Assembly: GCA_026004675.1 (NCBI GenBank)
Contig: BPJP01000005.1
Coordinates: 62,001 to 126,000, forward strand
Direction of reading: 5' to 3'
Length of the DNA stretch: 64,000 nucleotides
From: Gemmatales bacterium
Lineage (GTDB): Bacteria > Planctomycetota > Planctomycetia > Gemmatales > Gemmataceae
Both the position numbers and the translations under genes were made by a program. A model generated the notes under the pieces. That model was not told the origin of the DNA, searched no databases, and saw only the letters and a program-made list of their open reading frames with translations. Of the stretch, positions 54,444 to 62,757 are shown piece by piece. Each line of letters starts with the position of its first letter. Positions within the stretch are counted from its first letter, which is position 1.

Positions 54444-55590
54444 TCAAGTGTTGTCGGGATAGGCTTCTTTGATGTTCAGAATCTTGTCGAGAACGGCGTC
54501 GAAGACTTTGACCAATTTGGGGTCGAACATGATTCCGGAATTCTTGCGAATTTCGGCGATCGATTCGTCGACCGAAAAGGCTTTCTTGTAGCAACGGGGA
54601 GAGGACAAGGCGTCGAAGACATCGGCGATAGCCGCGATCCGCCCGGCAAGCGGAATTTCTTCCCCCTTTTTGCCTTGTGGATATCCTGAGCCATCCCAGC
54701 GTTCGTGGTGGTTGCGGGCAATCACTTCGGAAAGCTGCAACACCGGGACTTTTGAATTGCTCAGGATTTTGCCGCCGATTTCCGTGTGCGTTTTCATCAC
54801 TTCGTATTCATCCTTGGTCAGTTTGCCTGGTTTAAGCAGAATCGCGTCTGGAATGCCTAGCTTGCCGATGTCGTGCATCGGGCAAGCATGGACGATCATT
54901 TCCACTTCGGTTTCCGAGAGGCCATAACCAGAGGCGATGGCACCGGCATATTGGCTCATGCGTTGGATGTGGCGCCCCATTTCGGGATCGCGGTGCTCCG
55001 CCGCATTGGATAGCCGCAGAATGGTTTCGTAATGCGCTTCTTTCAAATCCTGCGTCAATTGAGCATTGCGTATGGCGACGGCGGCTTGCGAAGCCAATGA
55101 CAGAATCAAGGGTTCGATCTTGGGATCGAATGTTGTCGGTTGCCCGTCGCGATCCAGTGCGTTAATCAGTTGTAAAACGCCGACGACGCTGCCCGCAGGC
55201 TCCTTGAACGGTACGCAGAGAATGGAACGAGTGCGATAGTTGTTTTTGCGGTCAAACTCTTTATTGAAACGATAAGGTCGGCTTTCGTCGATGGCATAGG
55301 CGTCGTCCAGATTGAGGATTTGGCCGGTCGAGCCGACAAAGCCAGCAAGGCTGGAGGGTGTCGAGAGGGATTTGGGCGTCGCTCCAAGCGGTGCCGGGTG
55401 GGGCACGGTCATTTTGGGCGATGGCGAAACGCAGCGACTGGCCGTCGCGCAAATAAAGAGTACCGGCTTCGGCTCTGGTGAAGTCGCGCGCTTCGGAAAG
55501 AATCAACTCCAGGAGCCGGTCGAGATCGCGTTCGCTCGACAGAGCGATACCGATCTGGTTGAGCCGAACGAGAAGCTCTTCAGTTTGCAT
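54444..55590 (-). CDS. GAF-HD-GYP signalling protein, with +1 frameshift
   Basis: The ATG at 55590 follows GGAAGG. The N-terminal GAF domain runs LLVRLNQIGIALSSERDLDR, AEAGTLYLRDGQSLRFAIAQ, then breaks near a G4 run (55400-55403 on the plus strand) and continues in the +1 frame as SSLAGFVGSTGQILNLDDAY, RSILCVPFKEPAGSVVGVLQ. The C-terminal HD-GYP domain is intact: HDIGKLGIPD, HHERWDGSGYP and IAAIADVFDAL. HD-GYP proteins hydrolyse cyclic di-GMP, and the GAF domain would sense a small ligand. Its start lies 20 bases after the mqnE stop, so it is co-transcribed with it. Removing one base gives about 381 residues. Confidence 0.85.
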
Positions 55591-55610
55591 CGCGGGCCTT
55601 CCATTTCGGA

Positions 55611-56735
55611 TCAAGCGACAGTTAGCTCTTTGCCCGTTTGCCAGGCAGTATCCTTGCGGACGACTTCCCGGTACAGCGTATCCCGTTCGACGGGAATGCG
55701 TCCAGCTTCTTCGATCAGTCGGCGAAGCTGCGCCACGGTCAATTCCTGAGGCGAATCCGAACCGGCATCGTGATAGATTTTTTCATGCACGACCGTGCCA
55801 TCCAGGTCGTCGGCACCATAGCTGAGTGCCAATTGGGCAGTGGGAATCCCAAGCATAACCCAGTAGGCTTTGATGTGGGGGAAGTTGTCGAGCATCATTC
55901 GGCTGATCGCCATGATCTTGAGGTCCATCAGGCTGCTAGGTTTTTGCAAATGGGACAGTTTGGTGTTGTCGGGGTGGAAAGCCAGTGGAATGAAAGTCTG
56001 AAAGCCGCCGGTGATGTCTTGCAGTTCGCGGAGCCTGCATAAATGATCGATGCGATGCACTGGTTTTTCGATGTGGCCATAAAGCATGGTGGCATTGGAC
56101 CGCAGCCCCAGTTCGTGTGCTTCGCGGTGGATGCGCAGCCAGGCGTCGGCATCGGACTTGTGTTCGCAGATGATTTCACGGATTTCGGGGTGAAAGATTT
56201 CGGCCCCGCCGCCAGGTAAGCTGCCTAGGCCGGCCTCTTTAAATTCCGCAAGGATGTCGCGTGTTGGCCGACCTGTCAGCTTGGAAAACCAATACCACTC
56301 GACAGCCGTGTACGCCTTCAGATGCAGACGGGGATGGGCCTGGTGGATGAGACGAACCACATTCAAATACCATTCGTATGGTAGTTGGTGGTGCAAGCCG
56401 CCAACGATGTGCAATTCCGTCGCACCGCGTGCCTCGGCTTGGGCGGCACGTTCCAGAATTTCTGCGTCCGACATCACATATCCTTTGGGACTCTTCAGGT
56501 CGGCCCGAAACGCGCAGAAAATGCACCGGTAGACGCAAACGTTGGTGGGATTCAAATGAGTGTTGACGTTGTAATAGGTGTAGTTCCCGTTTTTGCGTTC
56601 CCGGACGATATTGGCCAGTTCGCCCAGCGTGAAGAGATCGGCGTGCTCTTCCAAGTAGAGTCCATCGTCGAACGAGAGACGTTCGGCTGCTAAAACCTTC
56701 TCTCGAATCTCGTGAATGCGGGAATCCTGACGCAT
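55611..56735 (-). CDS. mqnE: Aminofutalosine synthase, menaquinone pathway
   Basis: 374 residues from the ATG at 56735 (AAGG upstream). HLNPTNVCVYRCIFCAF carries the radical-SAM C-x3-C-x2-C cluster. YYNVNTHLNPTN and GGLHHQLPYEWYLNVVRLIH with LKAYTAVEWYWF are typical of MqnE rather than CofH. GHIEKPVHRIDHLCRLRELQ and MLDNFPHIKAYWVMLG complete the family pattern. MqnE joins 3-(1-carboxyvinyloxy)benzoate to the adenosine moiety of SAM to make aminodeoxyfutalosine. This shows the organism uses the futalosine route to menaquinone. No other mqn genes are in the window. Confidence 0.92.
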   Translation of the reverse strand: MRQDSRIHEIREKVLAAERLSFDDGLYLEEHADLFTLGELANIVRERKNGNYTYYNVNTHLNPTNVCVYRCIFCAFRADLKSPKGYVMSDAEILERAAQAEARGATELHIVGGLHHQLPYEWYLNVVRLIHQAHPRLHLKAYTAVEWYWFSKLTGRPTRDILAEFKEAGLGSLPGGGAEIFHPEIREIICEHKSDADAWLRIHREAHELGLRSNATMLYGHIEKPVHRIDHLCRLRELQDITGGFQTFIPLAFHPDNTKLSHLQKPSSLMDLKIMAISRMMLDNFPHIKAYWVMLGIPTAQLALSYGADDLDGTVVHEKIYHDAGSDSPQELTVAQLRRLIEEAGRIPVERDTLYREVVRKDTAWQTGKELTVA

Positions 56736-56927
56736 GGAAAATGCCTTCAAACAAAAAGCCTGTTTCTTTTTTTCATACGGAAAACAGGTCGCTTTTCCAG
56801 CGATTGCCTCTCAGGCCGGCCTTCGCTCAACTCGCCCTTTGTGCATGATTTCTTCTCCAAACCCACCCGTCCACGTCCTATACTAACAGCCTTATGATTC
56901 GTAACGTGCGCTTTAGCCGAGTCCGCC

Positions 56928-58121
56928 ATGCTTTCCTCGCAACAAACGATTGAACTCTTTCAACGCTACGTCATTGGGAATTACACGCGCTACCCGGTTT
57001 GTCTGGTGCGCGGGCAGGGATCGTACGTCTGGGATGCCGAGGGAAACCGCTACCTTGACTTTTTTCCTGGTTGGGGCTGCGCGCTTTTGGGCCACTGCCC
57101 GCCTCGGGTCGTCAAGGCTGTTCAGGAACAAGTCGCGCAACTGATCCATGTGCCCAATACGTGGTACATCGAAGCGCAAGGTCTTCTGGCCCAGGCTTTG
57201 AGCGAACGCACGGGCTGGGGGGGACAGTGCTTTTTCTGTAATAGCGGCGCCGAGGCGGTGGAAGCGGCGATCAAGCTCGCTCGGCTCAACGGTAAACCTC
57301 ATCGCCGCTACAAGATCATCAGCATGCTGAACAGTTTCCATGGTCGAACGATGGGCGCGCTCAGCGCTACGGGCCAACCCAAGTATCACCACGGCCTCGA
57401 GCCTTTGCTGGCGGGATTTACCTATGTCCCGTTCGGCGATTTAGAGGCCGTCGCCAACGCCATGGATGACGAGACCTGCGCGATCCTGGTCGAGCCGATC
57501 CAAGGGGAAGGCGGAGTGAATTTGCCGCCCGATGGTTATCTGCAAGGGCTTCGCCAACTGGCGGACCAGAACCAGGCCCTTCTGATCTTCGACGAAGTAC
57601 AAACCGGGATGGGGCGAACGGGGAGATGGTTTGCCCACCAGCTTTGGTCCGTCAAGCCAGACGTAATGACCCTGGCGAAAGCGCTGGCCGGTGGGATCGC
57701 CTGCGGAGGAATCGTGGCCCGGCCCGATGTAGCCGAGAAACTCAAGCCGGGCACGCATGCGGCAACTTTCGGGGGCAACCCGATCGCTTGTCGTGCCGCA
57801 TTGGCAGCCATCGAAACCATCGAAGCAGACGGCCTCCTCGAACGTGGACGAGCGATCGGGCAGCGTTTTCAAGAACGATTGGAGAGCCTGCGGGCCCAGT
57901 GTCCGCTGATTCAGCAGATTCGCGTGCAAGGAACCATGATCGGTGTGGAACTGTCGATCGAGGGGACAGCCATCGTCAACGAATGCCTGAAGCGCGGCCT
58001 GTTGATCAATTGCACGCAGGGTACGGTGTTGCGTTTTCTCCCGGCGCTGACTTTGACCGACGAGGAGTTAGCCCAGGGCTGTGCTATTTTGGAAGAAGTT
58101 TTGTCAACATATCAACCGTGA
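56928..58121 (+). CDS. argD: Acetylornithine aminotransferase
   Basis: 397 residues, fold-type I PLP aminotransferase class III. Motifs are GNRYLDFFPGWGCALLGHCP, FFCNSGAEAVEAAIKLAR, FHGRTMGAL, VEPIQGEGGV, LIFDEVQTGMGRTG, LAKALAGGI (PLP Lys), HAATFGGNPIACRAALA and RVQGTMIGVEL. The length and motifs fit ArgD, which converts N-acetylglutamate semialdehyde to N-acetylornithine. The very next gene is argF, with its ribosome site overlapping the argD stop, which supports the arginine-pathway assignment. Confidence 0.93.
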   Translation: MLSSQQTIELFQRYVIGNYTRYPVCLVRGQGSYVWDAEGNRYLDFFPGWGCALLGHCPPRVVKAVQEQVAQLIHVPNTWYIEAQGLLAQALSERTGWGGQCFFCNSGAEAVEAAIKLARLNGKPHRRYKIISMLNSFHGRTMGALSATGQPKYHHGLEPLLAGFTYVPFGDLEAVANAMDDETCAILVEPIQGEGGVNLPPDGYLQGLRQLADQNQALLIFDEVQTGMGRTGRWFAHQLWSVKPDVMTLAKALAGGIACGGIVARPDVAEKLKPGTHAATFGGNPIACRAALAAIETIEADGLLERGRAIGQRFQERLESLRAQCPLIQQIRVQGTMIGVELSIEGTAIVNECLKRGLLINCTQGTVLRFLPALTLTDEELAQGCAILEEVLSTYQP

Positions 58122-58128
58122 AAGGAGG
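58121..58128 (+). promoter_or_regulatory. Ribosome binding site that fixes a GTG start for argF
   Basis: AAAGGAGG overlaps the TGA of argD and stands five bases before GTG at 58134, while an earlier in-frame GTG at 58128 lies inside the site itself. The later GTG is therefore the start, and argD-argF are translationally coupled. Confidence 0.85.
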
Positions 58129-58133
58129 TGAGC

Positions 58134-59096
58134 GTGCGTCACTTCCTGACCTTACTCGACTGGAGTGGTGCCGAAATTCGCCGGCTTCTCGCTGACGCGG
58201 CCAAGGCCAAGGCCAAAAGAAAAAATGCTAAAGGAATTAAATCGCTGGCCAATCGTGTAGTGGCTTTGATTTTCGAGAAACCATCGTTGCGCACCCGCGT
58301 CAGCTTCGAAACCGCCATCGCGCAGTTGGGAGGCACCAGCTTGTTCCTCGTCGGACAGGAGGTCGGGCTTGGAACACGTGAGACCATTCCCGACTGTGCC
58401 CGCACTCTGAGCGAGTATGTCGATGCCGTCGTGCTGCGCACATTTCGCCATGCCACGATCGAAGAGTTCGCTGCCTACGCACGTTGCCCTGTTATCAATG
58501 CTCTCTCTGATTGCTACCATCCCTGCCAGGCTCTCGGCGATTTGCTCACCATGCAGGAAATTTTTACGACCTTGCAAGGTCGAACGGTCGCCTTCGTGGG
58601 CGACGGCAACAATGTCGCCCGCTCCTTGGCGATCGGCTGCGGCAAACTGGGAATGCGATTTGTTCTGGCCTGTCCCCAGTCGTACGGCTTCGACCAGGCT
58701 TTCCTCGAACTCTACCAAAGTCACATTCCCGATAGCGAACTGATCATCTGCCACGATCCCAGGGAGGCCGTCACGTCGGCCGACGTGATCTACACCGACG
58801 TCTGGGCAAGCATGGGACAGGAGAACGAACGCGAACGTCGTCTCAAACAGTTCCGGTCGTATCAAGTGAACGAAGAGCTGTTGGCTCTTGCCCCGCCGCA
58901 TGCCCGAATCATGCATTGTCTGCCTGCTCATCGTGGAGAGGAGATCACCAGTGAAGTCCTTGAAAGCGAACGCAGCGTCGTTTTTCAGCAAGCAGGGAAC
59001 CGCCTTTACGTCCAAAAGGCTTTACTGCAATGGCTCTTTTCCGACAAGAAATCGTCGCCTGCAGCCAAAAACAGGGAGCGAAGCGCGCACCGCTGA
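58134..59096 (+). CDS. argF: Ornithine carbamoyltransferase
   Basis: 320 residues with a GTG start. FEKPSLRTRVSFE is the carbamoyl-phosphate site (SLRTR in place of the common STRTR), VVLRTFRH the conserved RxxxH block, SDCYHPCQALGD the DxxHP-x-Q motif, GDGNNVARSL the ornithine-domain loop and HCLPAHRGEEIT the ornithine-binding HCLPA. It transfers carbamoyl to ornithine, making citrulline. Together with argD it forms a two-gene arginine unit; the acetyl-route variant AOTCase is less likely because the sequence lacks its features. Confidence 0.93.
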   Translation: MRHFLTLLDWSGAEIRRLLADAAKAKAKRKNAKGIKSLANRVVALIFEKPSLRTRVSFETAIAQLGGTSLFLVGQEVGLGTRETIPDCARTLSEYVDAVVLRTFRHATIEEFAAYARCPVINALSDCYHPCQALGDLLTMQEIFTTLQGRTVAFVGDGNNVARSLAIGCGKLGMRFVLACPQSYGFDQAFLELYQSHIPDSELIICHDPREAVTSADVIYTDVWASMGQENERERRLKQFRSYQVNEELLALAPPHARIMHCLPAHRGEEITSEVLESERSVVFQQAGNRLYVQKALLQWLFSDKKSSPAAKNRERSAHR

Positions 59097-59238
59097 CGAA
59101 TCGATTTCTCTTTGTCGGCATGTTGCTGGTCGCTCGTTCTTGACCTTTAGGCAGACAGCTGGGCAGCCGTCGAACGACGTATTTGCCGCGCCACTCGGCT
59201 CCCAGCTGTTCGCATGAAGCCCAGCGGGAATCGGATTG

Positions 59239-60522
59239 CTAAACCGTTGGCAATTCGAATCCTTTGCGATATTCGCGTCCGAGGTATTCGTTGGCGTCCT
59301 TGTCGTCAAAAGTCTCGGTTTCAGGATTGAAGCGAAGTTTCTTGCCAGTACGCCAGGCGATATTGCCGGCATGGCACATCACACTGCTGATATGGCCGGA
59401 CTCGATATCTTGTGCGAGGTTCTGCCATTTTCGATCGCGCACGCAGTCCAGGAAGTTGCGGATGTGAAGAGCATGATTCACTCCGCCACTGCCGCGTTTT
59501 TCCACGACCAGTTTGCCCCTGGAGTCGAATGCTTTCCAGCCGCTGTTGTGAATGAGCAGCCAACCGGCGTCGCCATAGATCGCGGCTCCTTCAGTGATAT
59601 CAAAGAGCTTCGGGCCAGACCAGATACGCATCTCGTAGGTGAGCACTTTGCCGGGATAATCGAAGGTGACGAGCATCGTGTCGGGCCATTCCTGAGCATC
59701 GTCGAAGAAATACTTGCCACCGGAGCAACTAACGGTGTTGAACCAGCCGTCCAGACCCATGACGTATCGGCAATAATCCATGCGGTGGACGCCGTCGTTG
59801 CCGAGATCGCCGGTGCCGTAATCGAAAAACCAGCGCCATCGACCGTGGAAGCGGTTTGCATTGAATGGACGTTTGGGAGCCGGGCCAAGCCAGAGATCGT
59901 AATCGACGCCATCGGGGGGATGCGAATCCTTGACTCGCGGGACGGCACTTTGTTTTGCCGTTTCCCAGGCTCGGCCAAAGATGACTTTGCCCAAGTTCCC
60001 CTTTGCGACATACTCGCGGGCTTCGCGCAAATAGGGTGCACTGCGGGCTTGGGTGCCGAGCTGGACGACTCGCCCATATTTCCTTGCCGCCGCCACCATC
60101 GTCTTGCCTTCAATGATGTTGTGTCCGTCCGGCTTCTCGACGTAGACATCCTTCTTGTGCAAACACCCTTCAATGGTCGGCAACGCGTGCCAATGGTCCG
60201 GCGTGCCAATGACTAGCGCGTCGATCGAAGGATCGTTGAGAATCGTACGATAATCCTTGACGAGCTTCGGGTCATGTCCTTTGCTTTTCGTTTCGGCGCC
60301 TCGGCGTTCGAGAACATCTCGATCGACATCGCAGATATGCGTGACGGCCACATCTTTCTGCGATGCGAACGATTGCAACAAGGCATTGCCTCGACCGCGA
60401 ACTCCGATCACCGCCACACCGATTTTGTCGTTGGCGGCTACCGCTCTGCCTGCCAAAGCCGAAGCCACCGTCACGCTGGCTGCCGTCTCAACGAATCCTC
60501 GACGCGTCATTGTTTTAACCAT
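59239..60522 (-). CDS. Gfo/Idh/MocA family oxidoreductase, exported type
   Basis: 427 residues. The N-terminus has TRRGFVETAASVTVASALAG, a twin-arginine signal. The Rossmann motif is VAVIGVRGRGNALLQSFASQ, the domain boundary carries EKPDGHN, the conserved substrate-side region has GPAPKRPFNANRFH and FDYGTGDLGNDGVHRMDYCR. Family members oxidise or reduce sugars and related polyols with NAD(P). Planctomycetes carry many exported copies, whose substrates are unknown. It lies downstream of the DedA gene on the same strand, 201 bases away. Confidence 0.92.
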   Translation of the reverse strand: MVKTMTRRGFVETAASVTVASALAGRAVAANDKIGVAVIGVRGRGNALLQSFASQKDVAVTHICDVDRDVLERRGAETKSKGHDPKLVKDYRTILNDPSIDALVIGTPDHWHALPTIEGCLHKKDVYVEKPDGHNIIEGKTMVAAARKYGRVVQLGTQARSAPYLREAREYVAKGNLGKVIFGRAWETAKQSAVPRVKDSHPPDGVDYDLWLGPAPKRPFNANRFHGRWRWFFDYGTGDLGNDGVHRMDYCRYVMGLDGWFNTVSCSGGKYFFDDAQEWPDTMLVTFDYPGKVLTYEMRIWSGPKLFDITEGAAIYGDAGWLLIHNSGWKAFDSRGKLVVEKRGSGGVNHALHIRNFLDCVRDRKWQNLAQDIESGHISSVMCHAGNIAWRTGKKLRFNPETETFDDKDANEYLGREYRKGFELPTV

Positions 60523-60723
60523 GTTTGGCTCCCTCGATGCGTTGTTTTATGTGGCAAGACGAAGAAATCGCCGGGCGAGGTGCGAGTCGGGCAACGAGGA
60601 GGATTGCCGCTGCCCGGCCAATTTTGCCACCAGATTAACCGAATGGACGGACGATCTCGAATGAAAAATCAACGAGGGAACAAATGCGAAAACAGGCGAC
60701 GCAGTCGCGAAAACGTGAAGCGA

Positions 60724-61470
60724 CTATTCGACCGTGACTGGTTCGCGCTTGGGCAGGCAGGCAGAACGTTGCAGGCGTGAGCGGAGCCAGGCATAGATGC
60801 CGGGCGAGATGGACAGCAAGACGACGACGATAATGACTTTTTCGACATGTAATTCGACTCGGAACGAATCGTCACCTAATAGTTTGCGAATGGGCGGGTT
60901 GAGCAAAGCTGGCAAATAATATCCGGTCAACACCATGCTGCAAATCCAGCCGATGCCGCCGAAGATGTTGAAAAACAGGAAGCGTCGGTATTCCATTTTG
61001 CCGACGCCAGCAACCACGGGAGCGAAGGTGCGGATAAACGGCATGAACCTGGCAAGCACGATGGTTTTGCCGCCGTGGCGTTCGTAGAACGATTGAGCTT
61101 TGAGCAAGTGATCTTTGTGGAAGAAAAGCGATTGTTCCCGGCAAAAGATTTTCGGTCCGGTTTTGTAGCCGATCGCATAGCCGACGCTATCGCCGACGAT
61201 CGCCGCCAGGCTGAGAAGCATCAACAAAAGAGGCAGATTCCAATCACAAGCGGGACTGGAGCAAACCAGTCCAACAGTGACGAGCAAGGAATCGCCGGGC
61301 AGGAAAAACCCAATGAGCAGGCCAGTCTCGGTGAAAATAATAGCGGCCAAGACGATAAAGGCGGCGACCGTGAATTCGGGCTGGCTGAGAGTGGCGATCA
61401 ACTCCTGGCTGGAGAAGAGGTTTCGGCAAATCTCCATGGCCTGCGACCAGAAATGCGACAGCCATCCCAT
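60724..61470 (-). CDS. DedA/SNARE-associated family membrane protein
   Basis: 248 residues with GAGGAGAGG before the ATG. Five to six hydrophobic helices. FTETGLLIGFFLPGDSLLVT holds the E-x-x-x-x-x-x-x-x-P-G-D/E family motif; FYERHGGKTIVLARFMPFIR with FAPVVAGVGKM is the re-entrant F-x-R-x-x-P-x-x-R block. The family contains undecaprenyl-phosphate and phospholipid flippases. The basic C-terminus is probably cytosolic. Confidence 0.9.
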   Translation of the reverse strand: MGWLSHFWSQAMEICRNLFSSQELIATLSQPEFTVAAFIVLAAIIFTETGLLIGFFLPGDSLLVTVGLVCSSPACDWNLPLLLMLLSLAAIVGDSVGYAIGYKTGPKIFCREQSLFFHKDHLLKAQSFYERHGGKTIVLARFMPFIRTFAPVVAGVGKMEYRRFLFFNIFGGIGWICSMVLTGYYLPALLNPPIRKLLGDDSFRVELHVEKVIIVVVLLSISPGIYAWLRSRLQRSACLPKREPVTVE

Positions 61471-61790
61471 GAATACCTCTCCTCACGCCAGTGGCCAAGG
61501 CAACCGAAAACGACGGCGCTCCTTTCTGTCGCGCCAACCGGAATAAAATACCGAACCCCTTTTTCCGCACAAGACCAATCGAGCCTACTTAAAGATACGT
61601 TACCCAGGCAAGGAAGCAAAGGAGAAAGCGGGCGAGGTTCGTTTCCCCCTGCACGACCTCACGCTGCTTTCGTGATATTACCATTCGCTGACAGTTGTTC
61701 GGGCAGCACGAAGTGCTGATGTCCAGCCTCGTCGTGGTTGCCCACATGGCTTCGAGGTTTGCATTGTCTGGTCTCGTTTTTGGCCCGATA

Positions 61791-62528
61791 ATGGAAGTGA
61801 TGCAGAGAATGGGACAGATTGCCGTGGTAGTGCTCATGTCCCCGTTGCCATTTGCCGCTTTTGCCTGTTCGATGCCACGTCCGGAAGAATACCTTGGTCC
61901 GGCAACTCTGCGCAAACGGATGGTCGCGGAACAAATCAAGGCGCGAGGCATACGAGATGAGCGCGTTCTTCGGGCCATGGAACGTGTGCCACGGCACGAA
62001 TTCGTTCCGGACCATTTGCAGACTGTTGCATATCGTGATCATGCCATTGCTATCGATCACGGGCAATCCATTTCGCAGCCCTATGTTGTGGCCCTGATGA
62101 CGGAATTGCTCGAACTGAAGCCGAATTCGGTGGTGCTCGAAGTTGGAACGGGTAGTGGCTATCAGGCTGCCATCCTGGCGGAAATCGCCGCTAGAGTATT
62201 TTCCGTGGAACGCATTCCTCAGCTGGCGGATTCGGCACGCTGCCGACTGGAGCGGCTTGGTTATCGCCATGTTTCGGTGCGCACCGGAGACGGCTATGAG
62301 GGGTGGCCCGAAGCCGCCCCCTTTGACGCGATCATCGTCACCTGTGGCGGCGACCATGTGCCCGAACCTTTACTCCAGCAATTGAAACCAGGTGGCACTC
62401 TGGTCATGCCGGTCGGTCCGACGACCGACTGCCAAACCTTATGGTTGATCGAAAAAGATCACAAAGGCCGCCTGTCGAAACACAAAAAGGGCAACGTTCG
62501 CTTCGTGCCATTGCGACGCGGCGATTAA
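61791..62528 (+). CDS. pcm: Protein-L-isoaspartate O-methyltransferase, apparently exported
   Basis: The ATG at 61791 gives a 245-residue protein with an N-terminal signal (MGQIAVVVLMSPLPFAAFAC) whose cysteine could be a lipobox. The domain itself is complete: MVAEQIKARGIRDERVLRAM, VPRHEFVP, GQSISQPYVVALM, LEVGTGSGYQAAILAE (SAM-binding motif I), FDAIIVTCGGDHVP and GGTLVMPVG. PCMT repairs isoaspartyl residues in aged proteins. A methyltransferase outside the cytoplasm would need SAM there, so either the signal is not used or the protein acts with membrane-side substrates. Starts at 61800 or 61809 are also possible. Confidence 0.87.
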   Translation: MEVMQRMGQIAVVVLMSPLPFAAFACSMPRPEEYLGPATLRKRMVAEQIKARGIRDERVLRAMERVPRHEFVPDHLQTVAYRDHAIAIDHGQSISQPYVVALMTELLELKPNSVVLEVGTGSGYQAAILAEIAARVFSVERIPQLADSARCRLERLGYRHVSVRTGDGYEGWPEAAPFDAIIVTCGGDHVPEPLLQQLKPGGTLVMPVGPTTDCQTLWLIEKDHKGRLSKHKKGNVRFVPLRRGD

Positions 62529-62757
62529 GCGGTGAGTGGCAGTTTCGATGCGACAACGTCTTGCGGTTAATGCCGTCTCACCGAGAAAGCCGTTGGATTG
62601 GTTGCACGCGCGGCCTTTGCAAAAGAAGGCTCCAGCCCGCCCGGCGCTTGCCAGGCGACTGCTACACGCGGAAGTTGTGCCAGATGCTTGCAAATCCGCG
62701 CGCCATCGGGTAGAAACGAAGGCACCCGCCACCATCGTCATTCGAAAGGAGTAAACC
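62529..62757. other. Intergenic region between pcm and the last Gfo/Idh/MocA gene
   Basis: About 230 bases without a supported gene. It contains the AAAGGAG ribosome site of the next gene at its right end and no clear promoter or terminator. Confidence 0.45.

Noticed and set aside
59236-60216. A 326-codon plus-strand frame
   Set aside because: Antisense shadow of the Gfo/Idh/MocA gene with no ribosome site or family motif.
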